In this document: positions 1-9,021 of the stretch, in pieces
Position numbering within the stretch: position 1 is the stretch's first letter
Layout of the letters: each line of letters opens with the position of its first letter
Assembly: GCA_037478835.1 (NCBI GenBank)
Contig: JBBFLV010000010.1
Coordinates: 45,275-109,274, forward strand
Length of the DNA: 64,000 nucleotides
From: 630D-37 sp037478835
Lineage (GTDB): Bacteria > Chloroflexota > Anaerolineae > Anaerolineales > Villigracilaceae
Direction of reading: 5' to 3'
Made by a program: the position numbers and the translations under genes
Notes under the pieces: model-generated
Seen by the model: only the letters and a program-made list of their open reading frames with translations
The model's database searches: none
What the model was told of the DNA's origin: nothing

Positions 1-1
1 C

Positions 2-271
2 GAACGCTGGATCGGCTTCCAGGACCCGACGCACATTTCGCTGAAACCGCCGCAGGAGTGGCTACGTCTAATCCAGGAGGCCGGCTTTTCGCTGCGCCGT
101 GTCTTCGCCGATGGCTTCTGGGATGTGCCCTATGTTCCTCTCATCCCGGCCCGCCTGCAGAAGCTACTCTTCGGCGCGCCGGGCGGCTTCCAGGCCATCA
201 CCGGCCTGATCTTCGTCCCCCCACGTTGGGGAGAAAGCATCATCGTAATTGCGCAAAAGGAAAAACGCTAA
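2..271 (+). CDS. C-terminal part of a SAM-dependent methyltransferase (cut by window edge)
   Basis: The first 89 codons form an open frame that runs in from outside the window and stops with TAA. The encoded tail contains HISLKPPQEWLRLIQEAGF, followed by a hydrophobic segment and a final VPPRWGESIIVIAQKEKR. This pattern (a His-x-Leu-x-Pro start of a helix followed by EAGF and a closing beta strand) is typical of the last third of class I methyltransferases of the Methyltransf_11/12 type. The SAM-binding glycine motif would lie upstream of the window and cannot be seen, so the substrate is unknown. The membrane glycosyltransferase gene starts 26 nt downstream on the same strand, which suggests a surface-polysaccharide or glycolipid context. 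The stop lies in an imperfect AAACG..ACGTTT palindrome of the dispersed-repeat type seen elsewhere in the window. Confidence 0.65.
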   Translation, partial: ERWIGFQDPTHISLKPPQEWLRLIQEAGFSLRRVFADGFWDVPYVPLIPARLQKLLFGAPGGFQAITGLIFVPPRWGESIIVIAQKEKR

Positions 272-297
272 CGTTTGCACCCCACGAGCAATGAAAT

Positions 298-2376
298 ATG
301 TCCGAGCCATTGCTACCTTCTGAACCCAGTGTGCTGGATTACCTCAAAGAACGTTTGCGCCTTCGCCGTCCCTCCCGGTCTGAAGAACCCCCACCGACGG
401 TCGGATCGTCCGTTCCGCCGCAAGGCGCTTGGTTCTGGCCATTGCTGCCGCTCCTTTTCGGGTTGACGGCGCAATGGCTGCTGGAACCGCCTCGGCGGAT
501 GATCGCCGCGGGCCTCGTGTTCTATGCCCTGGCTCTGGTGACCTTCGGGCGCTTCGTGCTGGGCAAAAGGCACGCGGAGGACGCCGATCCTTCCCCCTCC
601 CAAGAGTTTACGGCGGATTTCTCCTTCCGTCATCGCCCGCTGCTGCTGTCCTTGCTCTTCGCCCTGCTCGCCTTCCTGACCTTCGGCGGCAACCGCTTCA
701 CGCCACTCAACCTGACCTTCTGGGGGCTGGCGCTGTTCTTCTACTTCCGCGCCCTTTGGCAACCTCAAAGCGAAGGAAGCCTTCTGGATCGCGCAAGAGC
801 GCTGCTCTCCGCCCTGCGCGCGCCGAGCTGGACTCTTGAAGTGCGGCGCGAACACGTGCTGCTGATCCTGGTGCTGGCCGTAGCGGTTTTCTTCCGCCTG
901 CATCGCCTGAGCAGCGTGCCGCTTGAACCCTTCAGCGATCAGGCCGAGAAAATCCTGGATGTGTACGATGTGACGCAAGGGAAGTGGTCGATCTTCTTCC
1001 CACGCAACACCGGACGAGAGGCCTTCCAAATGTACTGGACGGCGCTGATCGCCGCGCTGTTCGGCACCGGGCTTTCCTTCCAGAGCCTGAAGCTCGGCAC
1101 AGCCTTGCTCGGCGTGCTCACGCTCCCCTACCTCTACCTGCTGGGGCGCGAGATCGGGGGGCGCCGCGTTGGCCTGCTGGCGGTGCTCCTGGGCGGGATC
1201 GCCTTCTGGCCAAACATCATCAGTCGCATCGGGCTACGCTTCCCGCTCTACCCTCTTTTCACCGCCCCCACCCTGTATTACCTGCTCCGCGGCTTGCGCT
1301 CCGGCCGGCGCAACGATTTCCTGTTCAGCGGCCTCTTCCTGGGGTTGGGTCTGCATGGCTATAGCCCGTTCCGCATCGTGCCGTTCCTAGTGGTGATCGC
1401 CATCGCCCTCTACGGGTGGCACATCCGCCGTCCGGAAGCGCGCCGTCAGGCGATCTTCGGCCTTCTGCTGATCGCCGTGACCGCGCTCCTGGTCTTCCTG
1501 CCCCTCCTGCGCTACGCGCTGGAAAACCCGCAGATGTTCGCCTATCGCGCCTTTTCTCGCCTGACATCCCAGGAAGCGCCCATTCCGGGCAACGGGCTGC
1601 TGATCTTCTTGCAGAACGTCTGGCGCGCCTTGCTCATGTTCCACTGGGATGACGGCAACATCTGGGTAGTTTCCATCCCCCATCGCCCGGCGCTCGATCT
1701 GGTAGCGGCGATCTTCCTGCTTTTCGGGGTGCTTTTCCTGCTCTGGCGCTACCTGCAGCGGCGGCACTGGCAGGATTTGTTCCTGCTGCTCGCCATCCCG
1801 GTCCTGCAATTGCCTTCCACGCTCTCCTTGGCTTTCCCGGAAGAAAACCCGGCCCCCAATCGCGCCGGCGGCGTCTATATCATCGTCTTTGTCATCGTGG
1901 CACTGGCGCTGGATGCCTTCCTGCGCCGGCTGGAGGAAGAGGGGCGGCCACGCTTGGCACAGATCACCTTTGCCCTTTTGCTCTTCCTCTCCCTCGGGCA
2001 AAACTACTCCCTCACCTTCCAGACCTTTGATCGCCAATATCGCCTGGGGACATGGAATTCCTCCGAAATGGGCGCGGTGATCAAGCAATTTGCCCTGATC
2101 AGCGGCACCACCGATACCGCCTGGATCGTGCCCTATCCCTACTGGGTAGATACGCGCCTGCCGGGCGTCTGGGCCGGCATTCCGAATCGCGATTTCGCCC
2201 TCTGGCCCGATCAGCTTGAGCAGAGCCTGGCCGTCCCGCCGCCCAAACTTTTCCTCTACCACCCGAACGACACAACCACCGCCGAAAAGCTCCGTCAGCT
2301 CTATCCTGACGGCATCCTGCGACGCTACCCCTCCGCAACCGAAGGACACGACTTTTACATCTTCTACGTACCATGA
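298..2376 (+). CDS. Membrane glycosyltransferase, GT39/PMT-like (ArnT family)
   Basis: A 692-residue polytopic membrane protein. The N-terminal ~180 residues carry several hydrophobic helices. From about residue 185 the protein shows the GT39/PMT layout: a helix, then FRLHRLSSVPLEPFSDQAEK, in which the Asp/Glu-containing first extracytoplasmic loop would bind the polyprenyl-phosphate sugar, then about ten further helices and a soluble C-terminal domain of ~100 residues. Members transfer sugars from polyprenyl-phosphate donors to lipids or proteins outside the membrane; the acceptor here is unknown. The stop codon overlaps the next start as ATGA, so the two genes are probably translationally coupled. 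ATG 298 is preferred to ATG 291, which is in another frame; no strong ribosome-binding site is visible. Confidence 0.8.
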   Translation: MSEPLLPSEPSVLDYLKERLRLRRPSRSEEPPPTVGSSVPPQGAWFWPLLPLLFGLTAQWLLEPPRRMIAAGLVFYALALVTFGRFVLGKRHAEDADPSPSQEFTADFSFRHRPLLLSLLFALLAFLTFGGNRFTPLNLTFWGLALFFYFRALWQPQSEGSLLDRARALLSALRAPSWTLEVRREHVLLILVLAVAVFFRLHRLSSVPLEPFSDQAEKILDVYDVTQGKWSIFFPRNTGREAFQMYWTALIAALFGTGLSFQSLKLGTALLGVLTLPYLYLLGREIGGRRVGLLAVLLGGIAFWPNIISRIGLRFPLYPLFTAPTLYYLLRGLRSGRRNDFLFSGLFLGLGLHGYSPFRIVPFLVVIAIALYGWHIRRPEARRQAIFGLLLIAVTALLVFLPLLRYALENPQMFAYRAFSRLTSQEAPIPGNGLLIFLQNVWRALLMFHWDDGNIWVVSIPHRPALDLVAAIFLLFGVLFLLWRYLQRRHWQDLFLLLAIPVLQLPSTLSLAFPEENPAPNRAGGVYIIVFVIVALALDAFLRRLEEEGRPRLAQITFALLLFLSLGQNYSLTFQTFDRQYRLGTWNSSEMGAVIKQFALISGTTDTAWIVPYPYWVDTRLPGVWAGIPNRDFALWPDQLEQSLAVPPPKLFLYHPNDTTTAEKLRQLYPDGILRRYPSATEGHDFYIFYVP

Positions 2377-5300
2377 AACGCTACGTATACGACTTCCTGT
2401 TTTTGCTGGTTTTATTGCTGGCCGCTGTTTTGCGCTCCATCGGCCTGAACTGGGATGAAAATCAGCATCTCCATCCGGACGAGCGCTTTTTGACCATGGT
2501 TGAATCGGCCCTGCAGGTGAAGACCTGCCTGCAGCGCGAAACACCCGTTGAGATCTGCCCGCCGGAAAATCAGCGCTGGTTGAGCTTGCGCGAATACTTC
2601 GATACGCAAAATTCGCCACTCAACCCGCACAATCGCGGCTATGGCTTCTTCGTCTACGGCACCTTGCCGATCTTCATCGTGCGTTACCTGGCCGAGTTCC
2701 TACACCAAACGGGCTACGATCAGGTACATCTGGTCGGGCGGCAGGTCTCTGCGCTGGCCGATCTGGGCACCATTCTGATCCTCTACCTCCTGGCCAAGCG
2801 GCTCTTCAGCCCAAAGGTGGCTCTGCTGGCCGCCACCTTCTCGGCGCTGGCCGTGATGCAGATCCAGCAATCCCACTTCTTCACCACCGATACCACCCTG
2901 GTCTTCTTCATGAGCCTGGCGCTCTACCTGGCCATCGAGATCGTCCTGAGCGATCCGCCGGCCGAATCCACCCCTCTCCACCGCGATCGCCTGCTGCGCC
3001 TGAGCCTGGGCTTCGGCCTGGCACTCGGCATGGCGATGGCCTCCAAGATCAACGCCGTGGCGCTGGCCATCGTGCTCCCGGCCGCGCTCTGGCTGCACGC
3101 GGCGCGCGCCACCGAAAACAAGAACCTTTGGCACGGCCTGTTTTCCCTGCTGGAAGATTCGCGCTCCATGCTCTACCTCCTCGCCGGCGGATTCACCACG
3201 CTGCTGGCCTTCCGCATCTTCCAGCCCTACGCCTTCGATGGCCTGGGGCTGAACCCGCTCTGGGTGAGCAACCTGCGTGAGCTGGCCGCCCAATCCAGCG
3301 GCGATGCAGATGTGCCCTTTGCGCTTCAATGGGCGCGGCGCTCCCATCTCTTTTCGGCACAAAATCTCACCCTCTGGGGGCTGGGGTTGCCGCTCGGCTT
3401 GAGTGCCTGGGCCGGCTTCCTGCTCCTGTTCTGGCGCATCCTGCGCGGCCGGCTGGAATGGGCCTTGCTCTGGGGCTGGACGGCGCTCTATTTCACCTGG
3501 CAATCGCTGGCCTTCAACCCCACCATGCGCTACCAGCTGCCGATCTATCCCTGGCTGGAGCTGATGGCCGCCTGGTTCCTGCTAGAGGGCCTGCCCGAAG
3601 CCCTGGAGCGATTGCGCCTCTCGCGGCGCCTGAACCAAGCGCTGACCACCGGCCTCCTGGCCATTGTCACGCTCGGCACGTTTGCCTGGGCGCTGGCCTT
3701 CGCCGGCATCTACACCCGCCCGCACACCCGCGTCGCCGCCACGCGCTGGATTTACGCCAACATCCCCGGCCCGATCAACCTGCGCATCGCCACCGAGCAA
3801 GGAATTTACCAGCAGCCGCTGGCCTTCGGCGGGATGGTCATCCCAAGCGAACAAATCCTGGCCTTTGTGCCGGAAGTGAGCGGCGAATTACAGGAGATTT
3901 ATATTCCCCATATCGCCGCGACCTCGGCTCCTCAGACCCTTGAGCTGATCCTCAGTCCGGAGCCGGGCACCCCGCCGGAACAAAGCGTGGCTCGGATCAC
4001 GGCTACGGGAGACTGGATCCCCCATAGCGACATCCGCGGCGCCGAAGCGCGGTTGCCGCTCCCCCAACCGGTACCGCTTGAAAAGGGACGCACCTACTAC
4101 CTGCGCATTTGGGCTTCGGGGAACCTGCAACTCAGCGGCGCCACCCTGATCAACGAATCCTCCTGGGATGACGGCCTGCCGCTCCGCTTGGGGCATTACG
4201 ATGGCTTCGGGGGCATCTACCAGGGGCTGAACCTGGAGCTCTACTGGGAAGATAACGCCGAGAAGATCGCCCGTTTCCTCGAAATCCTCAATCAAGGGGA
4301 TTACATTCTGATCACATCCAACCGACAATGGGCCTCCATCCCGCGCCTGCCGGAACGTTACCCGTTGACCAGCGCCTATTACCGCGCCCTGATCGGCTGC
4401 CCGCCGGAAAAGGATGTGATCTGGTGCTACAACGTCGCCCGGCCGGGCATGTTCCAGGGGCAGCTGGGCTTCGATCTAGTGGCCGCGTTCGAGTCCTTCC
4501 CGCAGCTAGGGCCCTGGCGGATCAACGATCAGTTCGCCGAGGAAGCCTTCACCGTCTACGATCACCCGAAGGTGCTGATCTTCCAAAAGCGCGCCGATTA
4601 CGATCCGGCGGTAGTGCGGCAGGTTTTGGGAAGCGTGGACCTGAGCCATGTGGTGCACCTGACGCCCAAACAGGCAAGTCGCTATAAGAGCCTGCTCTTG
4701 CCTCCACATCTATTGGATTTACAGCGTGCCGGCGGCACGTGGTCGGAGCTCTTCCGCTACGAGTGGTTGCAAAATCGCCATCCGTGGCTGGGATTGCTCC
4801 TCTGGTATCTCTTCCTCTTCGCGCTGGGGGCGCTGAGCTACCCGCTGGTGCGTCACATCCTGCCCGGCCTGGAGGACCGCGGCTATGCGCTGGCGCGCAC
4901 GTTCGGTCTGGTGATCTTTGCCTGGCTGGCCTGGATGGCCGGCTCGCTGGGGGTGCCGGTGACTCGTCAGAGCCTCGGCGCCATCTTGGCCGTTTTAACG
5001 GTAGTAGCCCTGGCGTGTTCCTGGTTCGAGCGGCGTGCGCTAGGGGCCGAGATCAAAGCCCGTTGGCGGCACTTTGTCCGGGCCGAGATCGTGTTCCTGG
5101 TCTTCTTCCTGATCGATCTCCTGATCCGCCTCGGCAATCCCGATCTCTGGCATCCGGCCAAAGGCGGCGAGCGCCCGATGGATTTTTCGTATTTCAACGC
5201 GGTGATCAAGAGCACGGTCTTCCCGCCCTATGACCCGTGGTATGCGGAAGGCTATATCAACTATTACTACTACGGGTTTGTGTTGGTGGGGATGCCGGTG

Positions 5301-7103
5301 AAGCTGCTGGGGATCGTGCCTTCGATTGCCTACAATTTCATCCTGCCGACTTTATTCGCCCTGGTGGCGGTGAGCGCGTTCACCATCGTTTGGAACCTGT
5401 TGGAGAAGCAAGAAGCGGAGGTGCGCTGGCTCGGCAGCGGGCTGGGCAGCGCGCTGATGGTGCTGCTGGGCAACCTGGGGACGGTGCGCATGCTCTATCA
5501 GGGTTTCCAGCGCTTGGCGGCGCCCGGCGGCATGACCGAAGGGGCAGACGTGCTGCAGCGCCTGGCCTGGGCGGTGAGTGGCTTTTTCAAGACCTTGAGC
5601 GGTTCGCCTTTGCCCTTCGGCCGTGGCGATTGGTACTGGTTCCCCAGCCGCGTCATTCCGGCGCCCGGCGATGTGGAGCCGATCACCGAGTTCCCCTTCT
5701 TCACGTTTCTGTATAGCGACCTGCACGCGCACATGATCGTGCTCATCCTGACCACCTTCGTCATCGCCTGGGTGGTTTCGCTGCTGCGCTACGGGAAGGT
5801 GGATTGGCGCCTATGGCTGGGAGGCGCGCTGGTGGCCGGGGCGATCCGCCCGACGAACACGTGGGATGTCTATACCTACCTGCCGCTGGCGATGGTGGCG
5901 ATGATCTACGTGGAAGCCCGGCGCCGCCGTTGGCAGGGGGTGGCCTGGGCGATCGGGTTCTACTTGCTGGCGAGTTTGCTCTACCGGCCTTATGCCTACT
6001 GGTTCGGTCAGGCCTATGGGACAGTGCAGTTCTGGAAGGGCACGCGCACCCCGTTAAGCTCCTATCTGACCCACTGGGGTGTGTTCCTGTTTTTCCTAAT
6101 CCTGTGGCTGGGAGATGAGACGCGCGATTGGCTGGCGACGACGCCGCTTTCGGCGCTACAACGGTTGCGTCCCTACCAGGCGTGGCTGGAGCTGGGAGCG
6201 GCGCTGGCGGCGGCGATCGGGCTGGCGCTGATCCTGAGCGGTGTCTCGGTGGCGTGGATCGCCTGGCCGATGGCGCTGTGGGTGGGCATTTTGCTCTTCA
6301 AGCCGCGCCTTTCGGAGGCGGCTCGGCTGGTGCTCTTCCTGACCGGTACGGCGCTGGTGCTCACCTTGCTGGTCGAGGTGGTGGTGCTGGTGGGCGATAT
6401 CGGACGGATGAACACGGTCTTTAAGCTCTATCTGCAGGCCTGGACGCTCCTGGCGGTGAGCGCGGCGGCGGCTTTTGCCTGGCTCTTCCCGCGCCTGCCT
6501 TCCTGGTCGAGTTTTTGGCGCAATCTGTTCCAGGGCGGGGCGGTGTTGCTGCTGAGCGGCGCGGCGCTCTATACGCTGACCGCGACGGTGGATAAGATTT
6601 CCGATCGCATGGCCCCTCAGGCGCCGCGTACGCTGGATAGCATGACCTACATGCGCTACGCACAGTATGCCGATTTCGGCGTGACGATGAACCTGGAAGA
6701 GGACTATCAGGCCATTCGCTGGTTGCAAGATCACGTGCAGGGTTCACCGGTGATCGTAGAGGCGAATTGTCCGGAATATCGCTGGTGCACGCGCATGACG
6801 ATCTACACCGGGTTGCCGGGCGTGGTGGGCTGGAACTGGCACCAGCGTCAGCAACGCGCCCTGTGGAGTGGGGATCGCATTACACAACGCGTGGAAGGCA
6901 TCCGCTTGTTCTATACGACCAACGATGCCGAAGCGGCGCGCAGTTTTCTCAAGGCCTACCAGGTGCGCTATATCATCCTGGGGCAGCTGGAGCAAGCGGC
7001 CTATGCGGGGGAGGGTTTGCTAAAATTTGAGCAATATAACGGAATTTACTGGCGCTCGGTCTATCGTCAAGGAAATACAATCATTTACGAGGTATTGCCA
7101 TGA
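2373..7103 (+). CDS. Giant membrane protein: GT39-like domain fused to DUF2298 (YYY domain)
   Basis: This 1576-residue protein is the largest in the window. Residues ~1-760 look like a GT39-type glycosyltransferase: a first helix, then LNWDENQHLHPDERFLTMV with the acidic loop motif, then many helices and an extracytoplasmic beta-rich part around residues 490-760. Residues ~800-1576 match DUF2298 (the chlor_Arch_YYY family of Chloroflexi and Archaea), with the diagnostic stretch PPYDPWYAEGYINYYYYGF around residue 950, plus LYSDLHAHM and RPTNTWDVYTYLP. The family is thought to act in surface-sugar transfer, but no reaction is proven. It overlaps the GT39 gene before it and the DUF952 gene after it by 4 nt each (ATGA), so the three form one translationally coupled unit. 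A frameshift is unlikely because the frame is continuous. Confidence 0.85.
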   Translation: MKRYVYDFLFLLVLLLAAVLRSIGLNWDENQHLHPDERFLTMVESALQVKTCLQRETPVEICPPENQRWLSLREYFDTQNSPLNPHNRGYGFFVYGTLPIFIVRYLAEFLHQTGYDQVHLVGRQVSALADLGTILILYLLAKRLFSPKVALLAATFSALAVMQIQQSHFFTTDTTLVFFMSLALYLAIEIVLSDPPAESTPLHRDRLLRLSLGFGLALGMAMASKINAVALAIVLPAALWLHAARATENKNLWHGLFSLLEDSRSMLYLLAGGFTTLLAFRIFQPYAFDGLGLNPLWVSNLRELAAQSSGDADVPFALQWARRSHLFSAQNLTLWGLGLPLGLSAWAGFLLLFWRILRGRLEWALLWGWTALYFTWQSLAFNPTMRYQLPIYPWLELMAAWFLLEGLPEALERLRLSRRLNQALTTGLLAIVTLGTFAWALAFAGIYTRPHTRVAATRWIYANIPGPINLRIATEQGIYQQPLAFGGMVIPSEQILAFVPEVSGELQEIYIPHIAATSAPQTLELILSPEPGTPPEQSVARITATGDWIPHSDIRGAEARLPLPQPVPLEKGRTYYLRIWASGNLQLSGATLINESSWDDGLPLRLGHYDGFGGIYQGLNLELYWEDNAEKIARFLEILNQGDYILITSNRQWASIPRLPERYPLTSAYYRALIGCPPEKDVIWCYNVARPGMFQGQLGFDLVAAFESFPQLGPWRINDQFAEEAFTVYDHPKVLIFQKRADYDPAVVRQVLGSVDLSHVVHLTPKQASRYKSLLLPPHLLDLQRAGGTWSELFRYEWLQNRHPWLGLLLWYLFLFALGALSYPLVRHILPGLEDRGYALARTFGLVIFAWLAWMAGSLGVPVTRQSLGAILAVLTVVALACSWFERRALGAEIKARWRHFVRAEIVFLVFFLIDLLIRLGNPDLWHPAKGGERPMDFSYFNAVIKSTVFPPYDPWYAEGYINYYYYGFVLVGMPVKLLGIVPSIAYNFILPTLFALVAVSAFTIVWNLLEKQEAEVRWLGSGLGSALMVLLGNLGTVRMLYQGFQRLAAPGGMTEGADVLQRLAWAVSGFFKTLSGSPLPFGRGDWYWFPSRVIPAPGDVEPITEFPFFTFLYSDLHAHMIVLILTTFVIAWVVSLLRYGKVDWRLWLGGALVAGAIRPTNTWDVYTYLPLAMVAMIYVEARRRRWQGVAWAIGFYLLASLLYRPYAYWFGQAYGTVQFWKGTRTPLSSYLTHWGVFLFFLILWLGDETRDWLATTPLSALQRLRPYQAWLELGAALAAAIGLALILSGVSVAWIAWPMALWVGILLFKPRLSEAARLVLFLTGTALVLTLLVEVVVLVGDIGRMNTVFKLYLQAWTLLAVSAAAAFAWLFPRLPSWSSFWRNLFQGGAVLLLSGAALYTLTATVDKISDRMAPQAPRTLDSMTYMRYAQYADFGVTMNLEEDYQAIRWLQDHVQGSPVIVEANCPEYRWCTRMTIYTGLPGVVGWNWHQRQQRALWSGDRITQRVEGIRLFYTTNDAEAARSFLKAYQVRYIILGQLEQAAYAGEGLLKFEQYNGIYWRSVYRQGNTIIYEVLP

Positions 7104-7798
7104 GTCATTTGCTGTTTCATCTGGTTTCACCCCAGGATTGGCAACGTGCACAGGCCGCTGGCATTTACCGAGCAGCCAGCCTGGAGAAAGAGGGCTTCAT
7201 CCACCTTTCCGCGGCGCACCAGATTCGCGCCGTGCACAGGAATCTGTATCACGATCGGGATGATCTGCTGCTATTGGTGATCGATGAAACGCGCCTAGAA
7301 TCGCCTCTGCGCTGGGAGCCGCCGGCAGGAAGTCTCTCGCCTGATCTGAACGAGCAACGCTTCCCGCACCTCTACGGTCCGCTCAACCTAGACGCCGTGA
7401 TCCAGGTAGTTGATCTTTCAACGACCGACCTGAAAGAGGTCTTGCACCGATTAGGAACTACCAGCCTGAAAACAGGCTTCCAAGAACCACCTTTCGGGAA
7501 ACTATCACTTTTCTTCGCTCTGCTGGCGCTGGGGATCAGCGGCATCGTTCTCACCCATGCGCTGATCCGTCTCATTATGAGCCCGGCGGAGAATTTCCTG
7601 ATGCCCTGGGGCTATTCGCTGCTCACCATTCTCAGCACCCTCTTCGCCCTGCTCGGCGGTACGCTGGGAATAGCAGCGCTGGTGCAAGAGAAAGGCAAAG
7701 GATTTGCAATCGCCGGTTGCTTGCTCAACCTTGTCTTGTTCGTCTTGCTCTGCATGCTAGCGCTCACCGCGATGATGGCGGCTATGCCAATTCAATGA
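7100..7798 (+). CDS. DUF952 protein with C-terminal membrane anchor
   Basis: A protein of 232 residues. Residues 1-~115 match DUF952: it opens MSHLLFHLVSPQDWQRAQ, continues with KEGFIHLSAAHQIRAVHRNLY and a FPHLYGPLN segment. DUF952 has an ADP-ribosyltransferase-like fold and is usually a free-standing small protein of unknown role. Here it is followed by a linker and two to three hydrophobic helices (about residues 135-230) with a layout like the DUF4190 membrane domain. The start overlaps the DUF2298 stop as ATGA, and GAGGT lies 6 nt upstream as a ribosome-binding site. The fusion of DUF952 to a membrane tail is less common. Function unknown. Confidence 0.75.
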   Translation: MSHLLFHLVSPQDWQRAQAAGIYRAASLEKEGFIHLSAAHQIRAVHRNLYHDRDDLLLLVIDETRLESPLRWEPPAGSLSPDLNEQRFPHLYGPLNLDAVIQVVDLSTTDLKEVLHRLGTTSLKTGFQEPPFGKLSLFFALLALGISGIVLTHALIRLIMSPAENFLMPWGYSLLTILSTLFALLGGTLGIAALVQEKGKGFAIAGCLLNLVLFVLLCMLALTAMMAAMPIQ

Positions 7799-7807
7799 GA
7801 GGAAAAG

Positions 7808-8839
7808 ATGTTCCGTCTATCCACCCCTGATACGACCGTCAAACGCTGGTTGATCGCCTTCGCCGCGCTGGTGGCGGTGATGGTCGTCTTTGGCGGCTAT
7901 GTGCGCCTGACGCGCTCCGGCCTTTCGATCGTCGAATGGAATCCGATCTCCGGCGCGATCCCACCGCTCACGCAACAGGCTTGGGAGGAGGAATTCGCCA
8001 AGTATCAGCAAACGCCGGAGTTCCAGAAGGTGAACTACAACATGACGCTCGAAGAGTATAAGCTGATCTTCTGGATCGAGTGGATTCACCGCCTGATCGC
8101 CCGCTTCGTGGGGCTGTTCTATGCCCTGCCGTTTTTCTGGTTCGTCTATCGCCGCCGCATTCCGTGGAATGAGATCGGCATCTACGTGGTGATGGGATTG
8201 CTCTTCATCGGTCAGGCGGTGATGGGCTGGCTGATGGTCGCCAGTGGGCTGGTGGATCGGCCGGCGGTCAGCCATCTGCGCTTGACGGCGCACCTGCTGC
8301 TGGCGCTGACCCTGCTGGGAATGGCCGTGTGGGTCGCGCTGGGACACCATTACGGCTTTGCCGAAAAACGTCGCTGGACGCGCCCGGCCTGGCTGGCCCT
8401 CTTTGGCTTGATCTTTTTGACCGTGCAGATCGGCTACGGCGGTATGACCGCCGGGCTGAAGGCCGGTCACATTGCGAACACTTGGCCGCTGATGTTCGGA
8501 CGCTGGGTCCCGCCGGGGCTGTTTGCCCAGTTCCAACCCGCCTGGTTGAACCTGATCGAATCGCCGCTGACGGTGGTCTTCATCCACCGCTGGCTGCCCT
8601 TCCTGGGGCTGGCGATCCTGCTGGGGGCCTACGTGCCGCTCATGCGTCACTACGCCGCGCGCCGTGACGTCCGTATGGGGCTGACGGTGCTCTTAGTGCT
8701 GGTTCTCTTGCAAATCACCCTGGGTATTTTGGTTGTGCTCTCTAACGTCTATATAGATGCGGCACTCACCCATCAAGGGATGGCCATCGCCTTGCTGGTC
8801 AGCTTGTTATATGTGCTCCATCGGATGATTCATTCCTAG
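7808..8839 (+). CDS. ctaA: Heme A synthase, COX15/CtaA family
   Basis: A protein of 343 residues with eight predicted membrane helices. It converts heme O to heme A for aa3/ba3-type terminal oxidases in the cytoplasmic membrane. The four helices carrying heme-ligand histidines are all visible: EWIHR near residue 95, HLRLTAH near 157, FIHRW near 260 and ALTHQG near 320. The motif GGYVRLTRSGLSIVEW near residue 25, followed by a ~50-residue loop, resembles the mitochondrial/proteobacterial COX15 form more than the Bacillus CtaA form with its paired loop cysteines. A ribosome-binding site GAGAGGAAAAG lies just before ATG. The gene is 9 nt after the DUF952 gene and may be the last of this operon. 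No ctaB or oxidase genes are in the window. Confidence 0.92.
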   Translation: MFRLSTPDTTVKRWLIAFAALVAVMVVFGGYVRLTRSGLSIVEWNPISGAIPPLTQQAWEEEFAKYQQTPEFQKVNYNMTLEEYKLIFWIEWIHRLIARFVGLFYALPFFWFVYRRRIPWNEIGIYVVMGLLFIGQAVMGWLMVASGLVDRPAVSHLRLTAHLLLALTLLGMAVWVALGHHYGFAEKRRWTRPAWLALFGLIFLTVQIGYGGMTAGLKAGHIANTWPLMFGRWVPPGLFAQFQPAWLNLIESPLTVVFIHRWLPFLGLAILLGAYVPLMRHYAARRDVRMGLTVLLVLVLLQITLGILVVLSNVYIDAALTHQGMAIALLVSLLYVLHRMIHS

Positions 8840-8871
8840 GGCGACCGGCGACGACGGTCGAGGGTCTATAC

Positions 8872-8991
8872 GGCACGGGATGAATTTGGGTGCTACGGTG
8901 AGGCACAGGATAAAGCCTGATGTTACGGTATGGCACAGGATGAATCCTGATGCTACGGGACGGCACAGGCTAAAGCCGGATGCTACGGTCC
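8872..8991. repeat. 30-bp tandem repeat, four copies
   Basis: Four units start at 8872, 8902, 8932 and 8962 with an exact 30-bp period. The core is GGCACAGG-N4-A-NCC-GATGCTACGG, in which CAGGCTAAAGCC or a variant forms a small hairpin. Related single copies occur near the window end (63911-63936). The array fills the gap between the convergent ctaA and recJ genes and runs straight into a 7-bp repeat array. Because 30 is a multiple of three, it leaves an open frame of 10-residue repeats, which I do not regard as a gene. Confidence 0.9.
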
Positions 8992-9021
8992 ACGGTCTAC
9001 CGTCCACCGTCCACGGTCACT
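8987..9021. repeat. 7-bp tandem repeat array A (GGTCYAC type)
   Basis: Five heptamers GGTCCAC, GGTCTAC, CGTCCAC, CGTCCAC and GGTCACT. The stop codon of recJ (TGA on the minus strand, 9017-9019) lies inside the last unit, so the array begins exactly at the gene end. Four other arrays of the same unit are present in the window. Confidence 0.85.

Noticed and set aside
1387..2619. 410-codon minus-strand open frame in the glycosyltransferase genes
   Set aside because: It spans the overlap of two real genes and has no domain.
8872..9021. Possible CRISPR array
   Set aside because: Units are contiguous with no spacers, and no cas genes are nearby.
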